A DNA stretch of 64,000 nucleotides from Sphingobium sp. HWE2-09. Lineage in GTDB: Bacteria > Pseudomonadota > Alphaproteobacteria > Sphingomonadales > Sphingomonadaceae. The notes beneath the pieces are model-generated. The model saw nothing but the letters and a program-made list of their open reading frames with translations. It was not told the DNA's origin and ran no database searches. The stretch covers positions 186,001 through 250,000 of the forward strand of contig NZ_JAYKZX010000001.1 of NCBI RefSeq assembly GCF_035989265.1. Reading direction: 5' to 3'. Positions 45,195 to 53,610 of this stretch are shown one piece after another. The position numbers were made by a program, and so were the translations under genes. Position 1 is the stretch's first letter. The number at the start of each line of letters is the position of its first letter.

Positions 45195-46001
45195 TTAGAT
45201 TTCAGCGTCCCAGGCGGCAGCCTGCGCTTCCTTCAGCATGTCCTCGACCGCCTTGGGGCTGACGTTGCGGACCTTGCCGGTGTCGGCAGGCACGATCGCG
45301 ATCATGCGGTCGATCTGTTCCTGCGCGTCCATATGGCCCATCGGGCTGGCAAGCAGCGCATCGAAGGTGGCGCGCAGGTCGGCCGGGTTTGTGAAGTTCT
45401 TGTCGCCATCGAGCCAGCGGAAAGCAGTGTCTGCCATCGTCTCGTTATAGCCGGTGTAATAGGCACCCGGGTTGATCGTCTGGACCTTGATCCCGAAGGG
45501 TGCGACTTCCTGGGCGATCGCTTCGGCGATCGCTTCCAGCGCGTGCTTGGTCGAGACATAGGTGCCCCAGCCTGCGGGCGTGAACAGCCCGCCCATCGAC
45601 GAGGTGAAGACGATCTTCTTGCCTTTTCCGCTTGTCGCGACCCAGCGTTTGATGAACGCCTGCGTCAGCTCCAGCGGCTTGAAGACGTTGATCTCGTAAT
45701 TCTTGCGGACCAGATCGAGCGGGATTTCGGATACCGGGCCGCTCTCGCCATAGCCGGCGTTGTTCCACAGGATGTCGATATCCAGCTTCGCGATGAAGGC
45801 CATGTCATAGGGGTCGGTCAGGTCGAGTTTCTCGACGCGCAGATTGTCGAGGCCGAGCTTGGCAACCTTTTCGCGCAGCGCTGCCACCTGGGGCGAGATC
45901 TGCGCCGTCGCGATAATGTTGTGGCCGGCCTGCGCCATGCCGATCGCAGCGGCCTCGCCGAAGCCCGAACCGGCGCCGGTGATGAGGATGGTCTTGGTCA
46001 T
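45195..46001 (-). CDS. Short-chain dehydrogenase/reductase
   Basis: The enzyme has 268 residues and an intact classical SDR layout: cofactor motif ITGAGSGFGEA (about 8-17), DLTDPYD, structural WNNAGYG (about 80), catalytic Ser in FTSSMGG and the Tyr-x-x-x-Lys motif in YVSTKHALE (about 148-152), then NPGAYYTGYN. NADP is likely from the small residues after the first strand, but this is not certain. It is the only complete SDR of the three in this cluster and lies 50 bases downstream of the GlcG-like gene. The substrate is unknown. Confidence 0.92.
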   Translation of the reverse strand: MTKTILITGAGSGFGEAAAIGMAQAGHNIIATAQISPQVAALREKVAKLGLDNLRVEKLDLTDPYDMAFIAKLDIDILWNNAGYGESGPVSEIPLDLVRKNYEINVFKPLELTQAFIKRWVATSGKGKKIVFTSSMGGLFTPAGWGTYVSTKHALEAIAEAIAQEVAPFGIKVQTINPGAYYTGYNETMADTAFRWLDGDKNFTNPADLRATFDALLASPMGHMDAQEQIDRMIAIVPADTGKVRNVSPKAVEDMLKEAQAAAWDAEI

Positions 46002-46051
46002 GTCGAATATCCTTCCATGTTTGCGTGAGGGTTGGTCGCGAGGTTGAGAGT

Positions 46052-46453
46052 TCAGCCGATGAGCGCGGCGACCGCGGCTTCGGCGACGTCGAGATCCTGG
46101 GAGGGAGCGCCGCCCGACACGCCGATCGCGCCGATGACGCTGCCGTCGAGAGTGACCGGGAGGCCGCCGGGAAAAGGCATCAGCCCACCATTGCTGGCTT
46201 CGAGATTGTGGGCCGGGGCACCGGGCTTGCAGTAATCCCAGACCGCTTCGCTGCTGATCTGGAACAGCGCAGAGGTGCGTGCCTTGCCGATCGAGAGATC
46301 GATCGAGCCGAGCACCGCGCCATCCATCCGGGCGAAGGCTTTGAGATGGGCGGCGGCATCGAGCACCGCGATGTTGACGGCGATACCGAGATCACGGGCG
46401 CGGGCTGCGCCGGCGGCGATCATCGCATTGGCCTGTGCAATCGTGAGGGTCAT
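46052..46453 (-). CDS. GlcG/HbpS-family protein
   Basis: The protein has 133 residues from the ATG at 46453, which has CAGGAG at proper distance; the longer frame from 46513 runs through the leader. The GlcG/HbpS pattern is present: LTIAQANAMIAAGAARARDLG, cited in part, VAVLDAAAHLKAFARMDGA, KARTSALFQ and PGGLPVTLDGSVIGAIGVSGG with a conserved end DLDVAEAAVAALI. Members bind haem or flavin-like cofactors or form oligomeric rings and often stand next to oxidoreductases. It is divergent from the LysR gene, with an inverted repeat between. Confidence 0.88.
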   Translation of the reverse strand: MTLTIAQANAMIAAGAARARDLGIAVNIAVLDAAAHLKAFARMDGAVLGSIDLSIGKARTSALFQISSEAVWDYCKPGAPAHNLEASNGGLMPFPGGLPVTLDGSVIGAIGVSGGAPSQDLDVAEAAVAALIG

Positions 46454-46509
46454 CGTCTTGCTCCTGTTTGCCGGTGTCCGGCTGACAGGAGCTATTTGCG
46501 CTGGTTTGA

Positions 46510-46548
46510 TCATCGAGATTAGACGATGAGTATTCCGATCAGTACTGA
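46510..46548. promoter_or_regulatory. Candidate LysR binding region
   Basis: Two inverted repeats lie in the 108-bp gap between the GlcG-like and LysR genes: TCATCG-N8-CGATGA (46510-46529) and the perfect palindrome TCAGTACTGA (46539-46548). LysR regulators commonly bind two adjacent sites in such divergent promoters. Confidence 0.45.
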
Positions 46549-46561
46549 GTGAGAATCAGTA

Positions 46562-47455
46562 ATGCGCAAGACCGATCTTTCCGAGCTTGCCGCGTTCGAT
46601 GCTGTCGCGCGCCATAAAAGCTTCCGCCGGGCGAGTGAGGAGCGCGGCGTCACGGCATCGGCGATCAGTCATGCGGTCAGCAATCTGGAGGCGCGGGTCG
46701 GCATCAGGCTCCTGAACCGCACGACGCGCAGCGTGTCATTGACCGATGCCGGGGCGATGCTCCTGTCGCAACTGTCTCCGGCCTTCGGGGATATCGGCTC
46801 TGCGCTTAATGCCCTAAACCAGTTCCGCGACACCCCGTTCGGCAAGGTGCGGATCAACGCGCCGAACTCGATCGCGCCGTTCGTGCTGGGGCCGATGATC
46901 GGACCGCTGATCGCCGCCAATCCCAATCTCGAGTTGGAGATCGTCGCGACCGATCGGCTGGTCGATATCGTGGAGGAAGGGTTCGATGCCGGTGTCCGGC
47001 TCGGCGAAAGCCTGCGAGACGGCATGACCGCGGTGAAGATCAGACCGCGCCTGAAATTCGCGGTGGTGGGCTCGCCAGCGTATTTCGAACGGCGCCCAGT
47101 GCCAAAAACTCCGGCCGACCTGTCCGATCATATCTGCATTCGCAATATGTATCCGAGCGGGGTCGGCTATCCGTGGTCGTTCGGCCGCAATGGCGAGGAG
47201 ATCGATGTCGAGGTCAAAGGCCCGGTCGCGCTCCACGATCACGAACTGATGATCGAAACCGCACTCGCCGGGGTAGCGCTGGCATATGTCTGGGAAGATC
47301 GCGCGCAGCCTTATGTCGAGAGTGGGCGGCTGGTGTCCTGTCTTGCCGACTGGATCGTGCCCGAGGACTGGCTTTACCTCTATTATCCCACGCGGCGGTA
47401 TATCTCGGCGGGACTGCGCGCTGTTATCGATTCTCTCAAGGTAACAAGCAGTTGA
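46562..47455 (+). CDS. LysR family transcriptional regulator
   Basis: The regulator has 297 residues. The N-terminal winged helix (about 1-62) has LSELAAFDAVARHKSFRRA and the recognition helix TASAISHAVSNLEARVG in outline, ending LLNRTTRSVSLTDAG. The effector domain follows with INAPNSIAPFVLGPM, cited by its ends, and LVDIVEEGFDAGVRLGES, the pattern of the LysR group near SDR clusters. It is divergent from the GlcG/SDR/NTF2/VOC operon and probably controls it in response to an aromatic or quinone-like ligand. Confidence 0.93.
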   Translation: MRKTDLSELAAFDAVARHKSFRRASEERGVTASAISHAVSNLEARVGIRLLNRTTRSVSLTDAGAMLLSQLSPAFGDIGSALNALNQFRDTPFGKVRINAPNSIAPFVLGPMIGPLIAANPNLELEIVATDRLVDIVEEGFDAGVRLGESLRDGMTAVKIRPRLKFAVVGSPAYFERRPVPKTPADLSDHICIRNMYPSGVGYPWSFGRNGEEIDVEVKGPVALHDHELMIETALAGVALAYVWEDRAQPYVESGRLVSCLADWIVPEDWLYLYYPTRRYISAGLRAVIDSLKVTSS

Positions 47456-47546
47456 CGCACAAGAGCGGCTTTATAAGGTTCACGCGATGCTTCGCTGGAA
47501 CAGCGCACTGCATGATCGTCGAGAATAGCTGCAGCACCGGGGCGCG

Positions 47547-48937
47547 CTAACGGCGCAAAGCCGTGCGACCGATATCGACAGCCATGGCCGCGCTTCCTTC
47601 GCTCACTCCACGCGCTGCGGGTTGCGGCCCTTTCAGCAAGTCGGGGAAAGTGCCCGTATAACCGCCGTCGCAAGAACCCTTGGAAAGGACCAAGTGCTGT
47701 GTGCCATCCTTTCGGCAACAGGTGCCTGAGCACGCGACGCTTGGACCCGATCCAGCCTCTTGGCGGTCCCAAAGCGTCACGAAGAGGTGGACGCCGATCA
47801 GCCCCGCTAGCTGGCCGACGAAGCGGACTGGTATGCCGTCAACCTCAAGATCCTCAAGCGTAAGCTTCGAACCCGCAGGCGGGGCGAGCTCAAGCCTGAA
47901 GACGCGGCTCGTCGCCGAACCCTTCTCCGCGGACAACCGTCAACCAGTCATCGGTTCGCCATCCTTGGTGAACACCCGCTGCGTATCAAGGCCGGAGATG
48001 TAAAGGCCGACCGGCTTGGCCAGCGTGTAGCGCTTGCCCGCCTTGACCTGGAGGTAGCCCTGGCGGGAAATCAACGGGTCGCTGTTGCGGTTGGGGTTGC
48101 CGCCCTCGCAGCAGCACAGCAGCTCTTGGAGACAAGCGTCATGCCATCGCCTTTGAGGCGCATGATTGCCGAGACGCCGGCCAGATTGACGTCGGCGCTC
48201 AGCGAGTTCGCGCGGTGGGAGAGGTGCACGATTCCAGGGTTGATGTTGTAGCGATTGCGGGGGTTGAAGGCACCCGGCTCCGCGACGGTGATGCGCGATC
48301 CGTCCGTGCGCCGGCGGTAAATGCCGTTGATCGCGCGAAGGTCGTCGACGCGGATGGTGCGATCCTCAGTGAAATCGCGATACAGCTCGAGCACACGGCC
48401 CTCGTTATGCTCGAAGAGGGAGATGAAATAGTCATAGCCTTCGGCGACGAAGATCGCCTTGCTAAGCTTGCCCTCGCTATCGCGGCGGCCGGTCCATTCG
48501 AGATACGCGTCCTGCCGATCGCGAACAGGGAGGTGAAGAACAGCATCGTTCCGGTCAACGAACTGGCCTGGGCGATGATCCTCGTCGCCGATATGTTCGG
48601 CAGCTCGCTGTGAACCATCTGAATCGCCCTCAACGCTCGGGAACTCGGACCACAGCCCCCGCCGCTTCACGGCTCTAGGAAAGGCGTTCCAAGACGAGAT
48701 CGGAGTGGTGTGCCCGGCCTGCTCCGGCAGGGCGGTGGTGGGATCGATGTATCCGAGCGTCGGCGCGTGCGCCGCGATTTCCGTCGAGATGACGGTAGAG
48801 GGATCTTGTTTGCCGACGATGGCAGCTACCAGGTCGCGCACGATCCCGCTCGCTTCTCTGGCCATGACCGAGTGCCAGACTTTAGGATCGCTGAAGTCGC
48901 GCGTGTTCCCTGGTGCGTCGAAGAACCACTCTGCCAT
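47547..48937 (-). pseudogene. Decayed gene of unknown function next to the subtilase
   Basis: Three frame segments belong together. The first (from 48937) reads MAEWFFDAPGNTRDFSDPKVW and continues to about 48640; a middle part is unclear. The next reads AYLEWTGRRDSEGKLSKAIFV and SLFEHNEGRVLELYRDFTED to about 48120. Then the sense moves to another frame with ELLCCCEGGNPNRNSDPLIS, QVKAGKRYTLAKPVG and GEPMTG, an in-frame TGA where Trp is plausible, and a last part SAEKGSATSRVFRLELAPP down to 47547. I do not recognise the family. It follows the subtilase pseudogene and was probably its operon partner. Confidence 0.55.
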
Positions 48938-48973
48938 TGCCTCATCCCCTCTGCTCAGCGGTTACGTACCCCG

Positions 48974-50577
48974 TTAGGTATCCTGCAGTGCAGACAGCAC
49001 CTTGGCCGCGTCGACGCGGCCCTAACCGTAGAGCCGGCTCCAGCCCCGATCGTCATAACCACCGTTTGCTTCGTCGATCTGCTGGCTCGTTCGGCGCAGG
49101 ACGTCCTTGATCTCATCGCGAGTGAGGCCGGGTCGCTGCGCAAGCATCAGTGCGACGACCCCCGCAGCGCCGGGACATGCGCTCGACGTCCCGCCAAAGT
49201 TGTCCGTGTAGAGGCCGTCCAGGTCGATGCCCGCGCGGCCCGGGTTGTACCCAGCAGCGCCCCCACGATCCGTCGTCCAAATACCCTTGGTCAGTGGAGC
49301 TGGGCGCCCGGACACGGCGTGTTCGAAGTCGTTGCTGGGGAAACTGCACCAGACCGCGTCGCCATAGTCGCTATAGCAGCTCCGCACACCTCGATCGTTG
49401 CAAGCGGCGATGGCGATTACGCCCTGGTAGCTGGCGTAGCCGTCGTAGCGGACATCCTCGTTGCCGTTGCCCGCGGCGAACAGAATCACGCAGCCGAGTC
49501 CGCATCGCCCGCGCGAGTTCGCGTAGTCGATTGCCAGACGCGTGCTCACGGGAATAGGCCACGGCGTCGTGTGGGCCAGGTCATCGGGCTCGTTCTAGCG
49601 TCCATCGGGCGGCCTCCAAGAGCATGAGATGATATCGGCCCCGTGATCAGACGCCTATTGGAATGCTTGCGCCTCCTGCTCGGACCCCAAAGCCGAGGAC
49701 AGGCGGATTGGCATGAGCTTTGAATCGGGCGCGACGCCCGACGCGCCATGCGCGCCGCTGGCGCAGGCTACTCCGGCGCACGCCGTCCCATGATTGTCGG
49801 GGTAGAGGAGGCTCGGATCCTTGGGCCGGGGATCATCGCTATCGAGGCTCGCATCGCGAGGGGCTACAATCTTATCGGCGAACTCCGGATGATCGACATC
49901 CACGCCATCGTCGAGGATGGCGATCGTCACCCCGCGGCTGGTGGAGATTCGGTGCGCCGCTGCGACATTAGCATTGGCGCTAACCGCCACGCCGTTCACC
50001 GTGGCGTCGGCAAGGTGCCATTGCTGCGGGAAGGTCGCTTGGCCACGCGTTGGCGGATGATCTCCGGATGCGCAAATTCGACATCGTCGCGCTCGAGTAG
50101 CCGCTCGGGGATCTCGAAAATACGCCGACCCGCGCCGTCCGCAGACACGAAGAAGGCGTTGATCGCGTAGTCGACCTTGTGCTTGAGCGCGAGCTCGTGT
50201 TCCGCGATTGTGGCGAGGCATCGCTCCCCGGGCACTTCGTCGCCAAATTTGACGAAGAGGTTCTCGGTGTACACGACTGGATTGCCCACTTCGTCGACCA
50301 GCACCCTTCCCGCGAACCGTACGTCTTGATGACCTTCGATGGCAGCCTTGGTCGACAAATAGGTCTTTCCTGGCATCTGCCGCACCCGGTAAAAGCCCAC
50401 GTTCGCTTCCGGAAAGCTCACCACGAGCGCAGCGTCGGGTAGCTCCAGTTCGAGCGGACCAAGCACCGGCGGCGAGCGGCGAGCCACAGGGCGCGTCGTG
50501 CGGACCGCGATGAACTCATCGGTCTCGTTGAGAACCGTCGCAGGTTCGTCTTTTCGTCCGAATCTTACCGATGGCAT
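48974..50577 (-). pseudogene. Subtilisin-like (S8) serine protease, broken by one frameshift and three ambers
   Basis: Starting at 50577 (MPSVRFGRKDEPATV), a prodomain-like part of about 180 residues precedes a frameshift near 50040. The protease domain then shows the catalytic Asp in IAILDDGVDVDHPE, the His in DNHGTACAGVA and the Ser in FGGTSSACPGAAGV. TAG codons interrupt it at Q-TAG-ASDHGADIISCSW, at DGR-TAG-NEPDDLAHT and at YG-TAG-GRVDAAKVL. Aligned to the subtilase pattern, the first two stand for Trp and the third for Trp or Tyr. The intended end is the TAA at 48974. Without suppression the gene is dead. Confidence 0.85.
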
Positions 50578-51020
50578 GCCAGCGGCTCTCCGCTGAAAGG
50601 CTGTGAGTTACGCGCTACAATGCATAGGCGACTTGCCATTGCCGACCTTGCTCAGTGAATACGCGGCGAAGAGATGCGTCAATCCCCGGATTTTAGGCTG
50701 ATTCGACAATCACGGCCAGAAGCTGAAGGAAGTGAGATAGAGGCCGGCGAGGTAATTGGCTGGGATGCGCTCGGACCGGGTAGTGACATTGGCTGATTAC
50801 AGTCAAGCTAATGCCGTACTTGCGCCCCTCCTTGGCGAGACGCTCCGCCTATTTCCGCGCCGCTTCGCACGTGGGATCGTTGTTGGACGGGTAAATGTGC
50901 GCCTTTCCGTCGCCGCCTAAGCCAGGCGAACCATGATCGTCCGTAAAAAAGCTACAAGGGGCTGCCCTGTGAGATTGCGATCCATCTTTGGATAAGCCGA
51001 GCGGTTGTGACACCTGCTAA
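50578..51020. other. Gap with only gene remnants
   Basis: Apart from the ATPase and transposase debris at about 50700-50935 I see no intact gene in these 440 bases. The segment separates the broken subtilase from the truncated recombinase and probably marks repeated deletions. Confidence 0.5.
50700..50935 (-). pseudogene. Remnants of a HerA-like ATPase and of a transposase C-terminus
   Basis: On the minus strand, a frame from about 50935 reads NNDPTCEAARK, then TAG at 50849-50851, then AERLAKEGRKYGISLTVISQ. This is the conserved region of HerA/DUF87-type DNA-translocating ATPases. Homology breaks at ISQ, where another frame reads VTTRSERIPANYLAGLYLTS, like the C-terminus of an IS5-type transposase, ending near 50705. 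So an insertion element seems to have cut the ATPase gene and both were later lost. Confidence 0.5.
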
Positions 51021-51785
51021 ACAGGCGCTTTTTGCCTCCCCACAGCTGAAAGCGGCATATCAGCAAGCAGCCCAGATGTCATCGAGGCAACCCGCTCCGC
51101 CCATACAGCTCTTAATCGCACGCATCGCCCGAAAAGCTTGCTGTCCGGCTTGGTCTATTGCGGCTGCTGCGGCGGTCCTTATTCCCTTCGCGGGCAGGGG
51201 CGGTTTGCCTGTTCGAACCATGTTGATACCAAAAGCTGCTCGAACGGGCATAGCATCACGCGTGACAAACTCGAAGCGCGCGTCCTTGATGGTCTGCGCG
51301 ATCGGATGATGACCCCGGATGTCGCAGCAGAGGCCATTCGGACCTATGTCGAGGAGAGCAACCGGATCAACTACCAGCGCCGCGCGTCGGAAATCGCCGA
51401 TCGAACTGATCTGCAGAAGGTTCTCAAGGCGATCAACGGCCTTGTGACACTCGCGAAGGAAGGCAAGGGCACACGCGCGCTTGTCGATGAGCTACTGGAG
51501 TTGGAAGGCCAGGAGGATGCGATCCGCGCTCGTTTGGCTGCGGCCCCTGCTGACGTGCCTGACATCCATCCCAACATCTCCGAGATTTATCGGCGCAAGG
51601 TCGAGCGACTGACGCAGGCGCTATCACAGCCGGAGGAGCGCCAGGAAGCCGCCGATGCGTTGCGGGCACTGATCGAGCGGATCGACCTCACGCCCGGCGC
51701 TAAGCGCGGTGAGGTCAACGCCATGCTCTATGGCGAGTTTGGCCGGATCCTGGAGTGGATCGAACAGCGTCGATTGGTCGATAAT

Positions 51786-51821
51786 GCAAAAAGCCCCGAC
51801 GCTTTGGCGTCGGGGCTTTTT
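51786..51821. terminator. Strong bidirectional terminator hairpin
   Basis: Perfect 15-bp arms (AAAAAGCCCCGACGC / GCGTCGGGGCTTTTT) enclose a short TTTG-type loop. It sits inside the recombinase frame, just 3' of the tRNA-fMet remnant when read on the minus strand, and is probably the original terminator of that tRNA gene. Confidence 0.85.
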
Positions 51822-51837
51822 GGAATGTCGGTTTCGT

Positions 51838-51860
51838 TGGTTGCGGGAGTAGGACTTGAA
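51838..51860 (-). other. tRNA-fMet 3'-end remnant, probable attachment-site half
   Basis: Read on the minus strand, the sequence matches the 3' end of bacterial initiator tRNA: part of the T-arm (TTCAAGTCCTACTCCCGCAACCA in outline) ending in CGCAACCA. One or two bases differ from the common form and the rest of the tRNA is absent. Integrative elements often use tRNA 3' ends, so this looks like an att remnant at an island end. Confidence 0.65.
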
Positions 51861-51887
51861 GTCATTGCGCACGATATTGAAAAATAG

Positions 51888-52291
51888 AAAATTTTTTGAA
51901 ATTACATTTTATGAAGTTCAACGTTACCACCAACAGTCTAATTGAACTTCATGAGACCATTTGAACCGTTATTGTTCCGATGTCAATTTTTGTCATAACG
52001 AGATCGAGATTTATCGTGCAAATGCGCCGCGATCAGTGCTATCGAGAGGATGAAGACAAAGCTTTTTATGCGGTTTGGCTAAGCCATTCCTGCATCATCC
52101 CTCTCATGGCTGAAACACGGGTTCGATTCCCGTAGAGGTCAACATTGTATTTCAGGGGCTTATCTCTTGAAGCTGAGATGAAATCTCGCACTTCTCCACT
52201 TTTTATCTTTTTAACGGTCCTGGACGTCCTCGGATATCCCCGGGCATTTAGCCCCTCAACGCACAGTCTCTGGCTACATCGCCAGATCACG
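51888..52291. other. AT-rich gap with an inverted repeat
   Basis: No convincing gene is seen in these 404 bases. The first 170 bases are clearly richer in A+T than the surroundings. They contain perfect 11-bp arms ATGAAGTTCAA (51911-51921) and TTGAACTTCAT (51942-51952) with a 20-base spacer. At 52117-52140 the plus strand reads a tRNA-like T-arm (ACGGG-TTCGATT-CCCGT) with no upstream tRNA body. Confidence 0.5.
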
Positions 52292-52615
52292 TTAGGCTGA
52301 CGGGGCCTGCGACCGCCGACGCTCAATTGCAGCCCGCAGGCTAGAGAAGATTATTAAAGTGGAGCTGCCGTCCTTCGCGATCTCCAACTCACCTGCCTTT
52401 ATCAACTCATAGATTCGCGAGCGACTAAGGCCCGTGGCAGCTACAGCGGCGGGAGTACGCACCGAGATCGGCTCTATCTTGGGAGGAGCCTTCGGTTCAG
52501 GTGCAATATCAGCGGCGATCGGAAATTTTACGAACTTTCGCACTAAGGCAACTCCCATTCGAGCGCCTGGATGCGTGATGAAAATACATTTGTTCCGCGA
52601 GAATGGAAGCATCAT
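52292..52615 (-). CDS. Helix-turn-helix (excisionase/AlpA-like) protein
   Basis: The product has 107 residues from the ATG at 52615 (GGTGGGCG just upstream). The longer frame to 52816 overlaps the ihfB-like gene and is unlikely. The C-terminal 55 residues form a MerR-like helix-turn-helix: ISVRTPAAVAATGLSRSRIYELIKAGEL followed by a short wing and AAIERR, cited in outline. Small proteins of this layout act as excisionases or regulators of mobile elements. It is the last gene of the minus-strand block that includes IHF-beta and the toxin-antitoxin pair. Confidence 0.7.
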   Translation of the reverse strand: MMLPFSRNKCIFITHPGARMGVALVRKFVKFPIAADIAPEPKAPPKIEPISVRTPAAVAATGLSRSRIYELIKAGELEIAKDGSSTLIIFSSLRAAIERRRSQAPSA

Positions 52616-52664
52616 TTCGCCCACCCGTCGTAATCCCATAATGATCGGAAAACTGGCGCTTTCG

Positions 52665-52979
52665 TCAAGCCTCGCTATTTTGACCATCCACCTGAGCAGC
52701 AAGACGTTTGCCAACCTTGAAGAACGGCCGGGCCTTCGCCGGAATGCTGACTGTTTCACCAGTCTTGGGATTGCGCCCTTGGCGGGCATCGCTTGCCCGT
52801 GCACTGAAGGTGCCAAAGCGGCGAAGCTCGACCCGGCCGCCCTCGCTTAGCTGGTCGATGATCGACTGGAAGAAGATTTCGACGATCTTCTCGACGTCGG
52901 GCTGCGTCAGATTCGGACTGTCGTCCATCAAACGAGCAACCAAGTCAGATCGAACTATGCTTGTTTTCTTTACCCCCAA
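52665..52979 (-). CDS. ihfB: Integration host factor beta-subunit-like protein
   Basis: The product has 104 residues from a TTG at 52979, with AGGAAA 9 bases upstream; no ATG gives a sensible N-terminus. The HU/IHF fold is clear: SIVRSDLVARL at the start, VEKIVEIFFQSIIDQL, then the beta-arm GRVELRRFGTFSARASDARQGRNPKTGETVSIPAKARPFFK, given here by its ends and the GRNPKTG tip. The VELR-FG pattern favours IHF-beta over HU. Being on an element that carries integrases, it may serve site-specific recombination or the regulation of transfer. A chromosomal copy is expected elsewhere. Confidence 0.87.
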   Translation of the reverse strand: MGVKKTSIVRSDLVARLMDDSPNLTQPDVEKIVEIFFQSIIDQLSEGGRVELRRFGTFSARASDARQGRNPKTGETVSIPAKARPFFKVGKRLAAQVDGQNSEA

Positions 52980-53022
52980 AAGTCGGAATTTCCTGCCAAA
53001 ACGCGGGCTGGGCAACCATCGC

Positions 53023-53610
53023 TCACCGGGTTCTGCGCCGCCGAACCGTAACCTCCAGCCGAACCAACTCGGCCGCTAAGGCGCCCACGCGCAAGAGGTC
53101 GACGGGTGCTGTGGCGTTCAGTCGTGAAAGTGCCCGATCGAAGATCGCAACGCAGGGGTCACCGGTCAGCCGCGACGAAAATATGATGCCGTCCACGCTC
53201 GCCCGCTTGTGAATCGCCTCGGCAAAATCCTGCCCCGCATGATGCGACCGGCTGCCCTTGGCATCGGTATCGATGCCCATTTCATAAGCCGCAGCGCCCG
53301 TCAGATCGACCAGCATCAGCGGGGCGGACGTCGAGATTTCCGTTGCGAGCAGGCTGGCGAGATAAGGGCGATAAAGGCATCGGCGCTCCTTGCCGACGAA
53401 GCGGTCCCGGATCACGGCTTCAGCCAGGGCGGTTGGAAAATCCTGCGCGGCATAGAGCGTTCGGAACGCCCCGCTGGGACTGGAGAACCGGCTCGTGCCA
53501 AAACCCGCGCCGGCCGGGGTTGCACGATGCCGATCGGGGATTATTCGCGGCCAGCCTGTCAGTTCGACCGGTCCGATACGCGCTTCGATGCGCCGCAGAT
53601 CGAGCTTCAC
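53023..53610 (-). CDS. RES-domain toxin (NAD-degrading type)
   Basis: The protein has 195 residues. It has the features of the RES family: Arg in GTSRFSSPSGAFRTLYAAQD (cited in part), Glu in TALAEAVIRDRF and Ser in DGIIFSSRLTG, the three residues that gave the family its name. RES toxins phosphorolyse or hydrolyse NAD+ and stop growth. The gene overlaps the antitoxin gene by 4 bases (ATGA), so antitoxin is made first from the same transcript. All family residues are present, so the toxin is probably active. Confidence 0.88.
   Translation of the reverse strand: MKLDLRRIEARIGPVELTGWPRIIPDRHRATPAGAGFGTSRFSSPSGAFRTLYAAQDFPTALAEAVIRDRFVGKERRCLYRPYLASLLATEISTSAPLMLVDLTGAAAYEMGIDTDAKGSRSHHAGQDFAEAIHKRASVDGIIFSSRLTGDPCVAIFDRALSRLNATAPVDLLRVGALAAELVRLEVTVRRRRTR

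Larger units (their letters stand above)
51021..51887 (+). pseudogene. Large serine recombinase, N-terminally truncated
   Basis: The frame opens after a TAA at 51018 and lacks the catalytic resolvase domain. It begins within the recombinase domain (THRPKSLLSGLVYCG) and has the zinc ribbon CGCCGG...CSN...C with the expected Cys spacing. A coiled-coil region (about 51350-51640) and C-terminal helices follow. Its last 30 codons run through a terminator hairpin and the 3' end of a tRNA-fMet gene in reverse, which explains the unusual C-terminus. A GTG- or ATG-started protein of 249 residues (from TTG/ATG near 51138) could still be made but would be inactive. Confidence 0.82.

Noticed and set aside
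52117..52140. tRNA gene suggested by a T-arm-like sequence
   Set aside because: The anticodon and D arms and the matching 5' acceptor strand are absent upstream, so at most a 3' fragment remains.
52066..52326. 86-codon minus-strand frame containing NVDLYGNRTRVSAMRG
   Set aside because: Part of it is the reverse reading of a tRNA-like T-arm; no start site and overlap with the HTH gene make a real gene unlikely.
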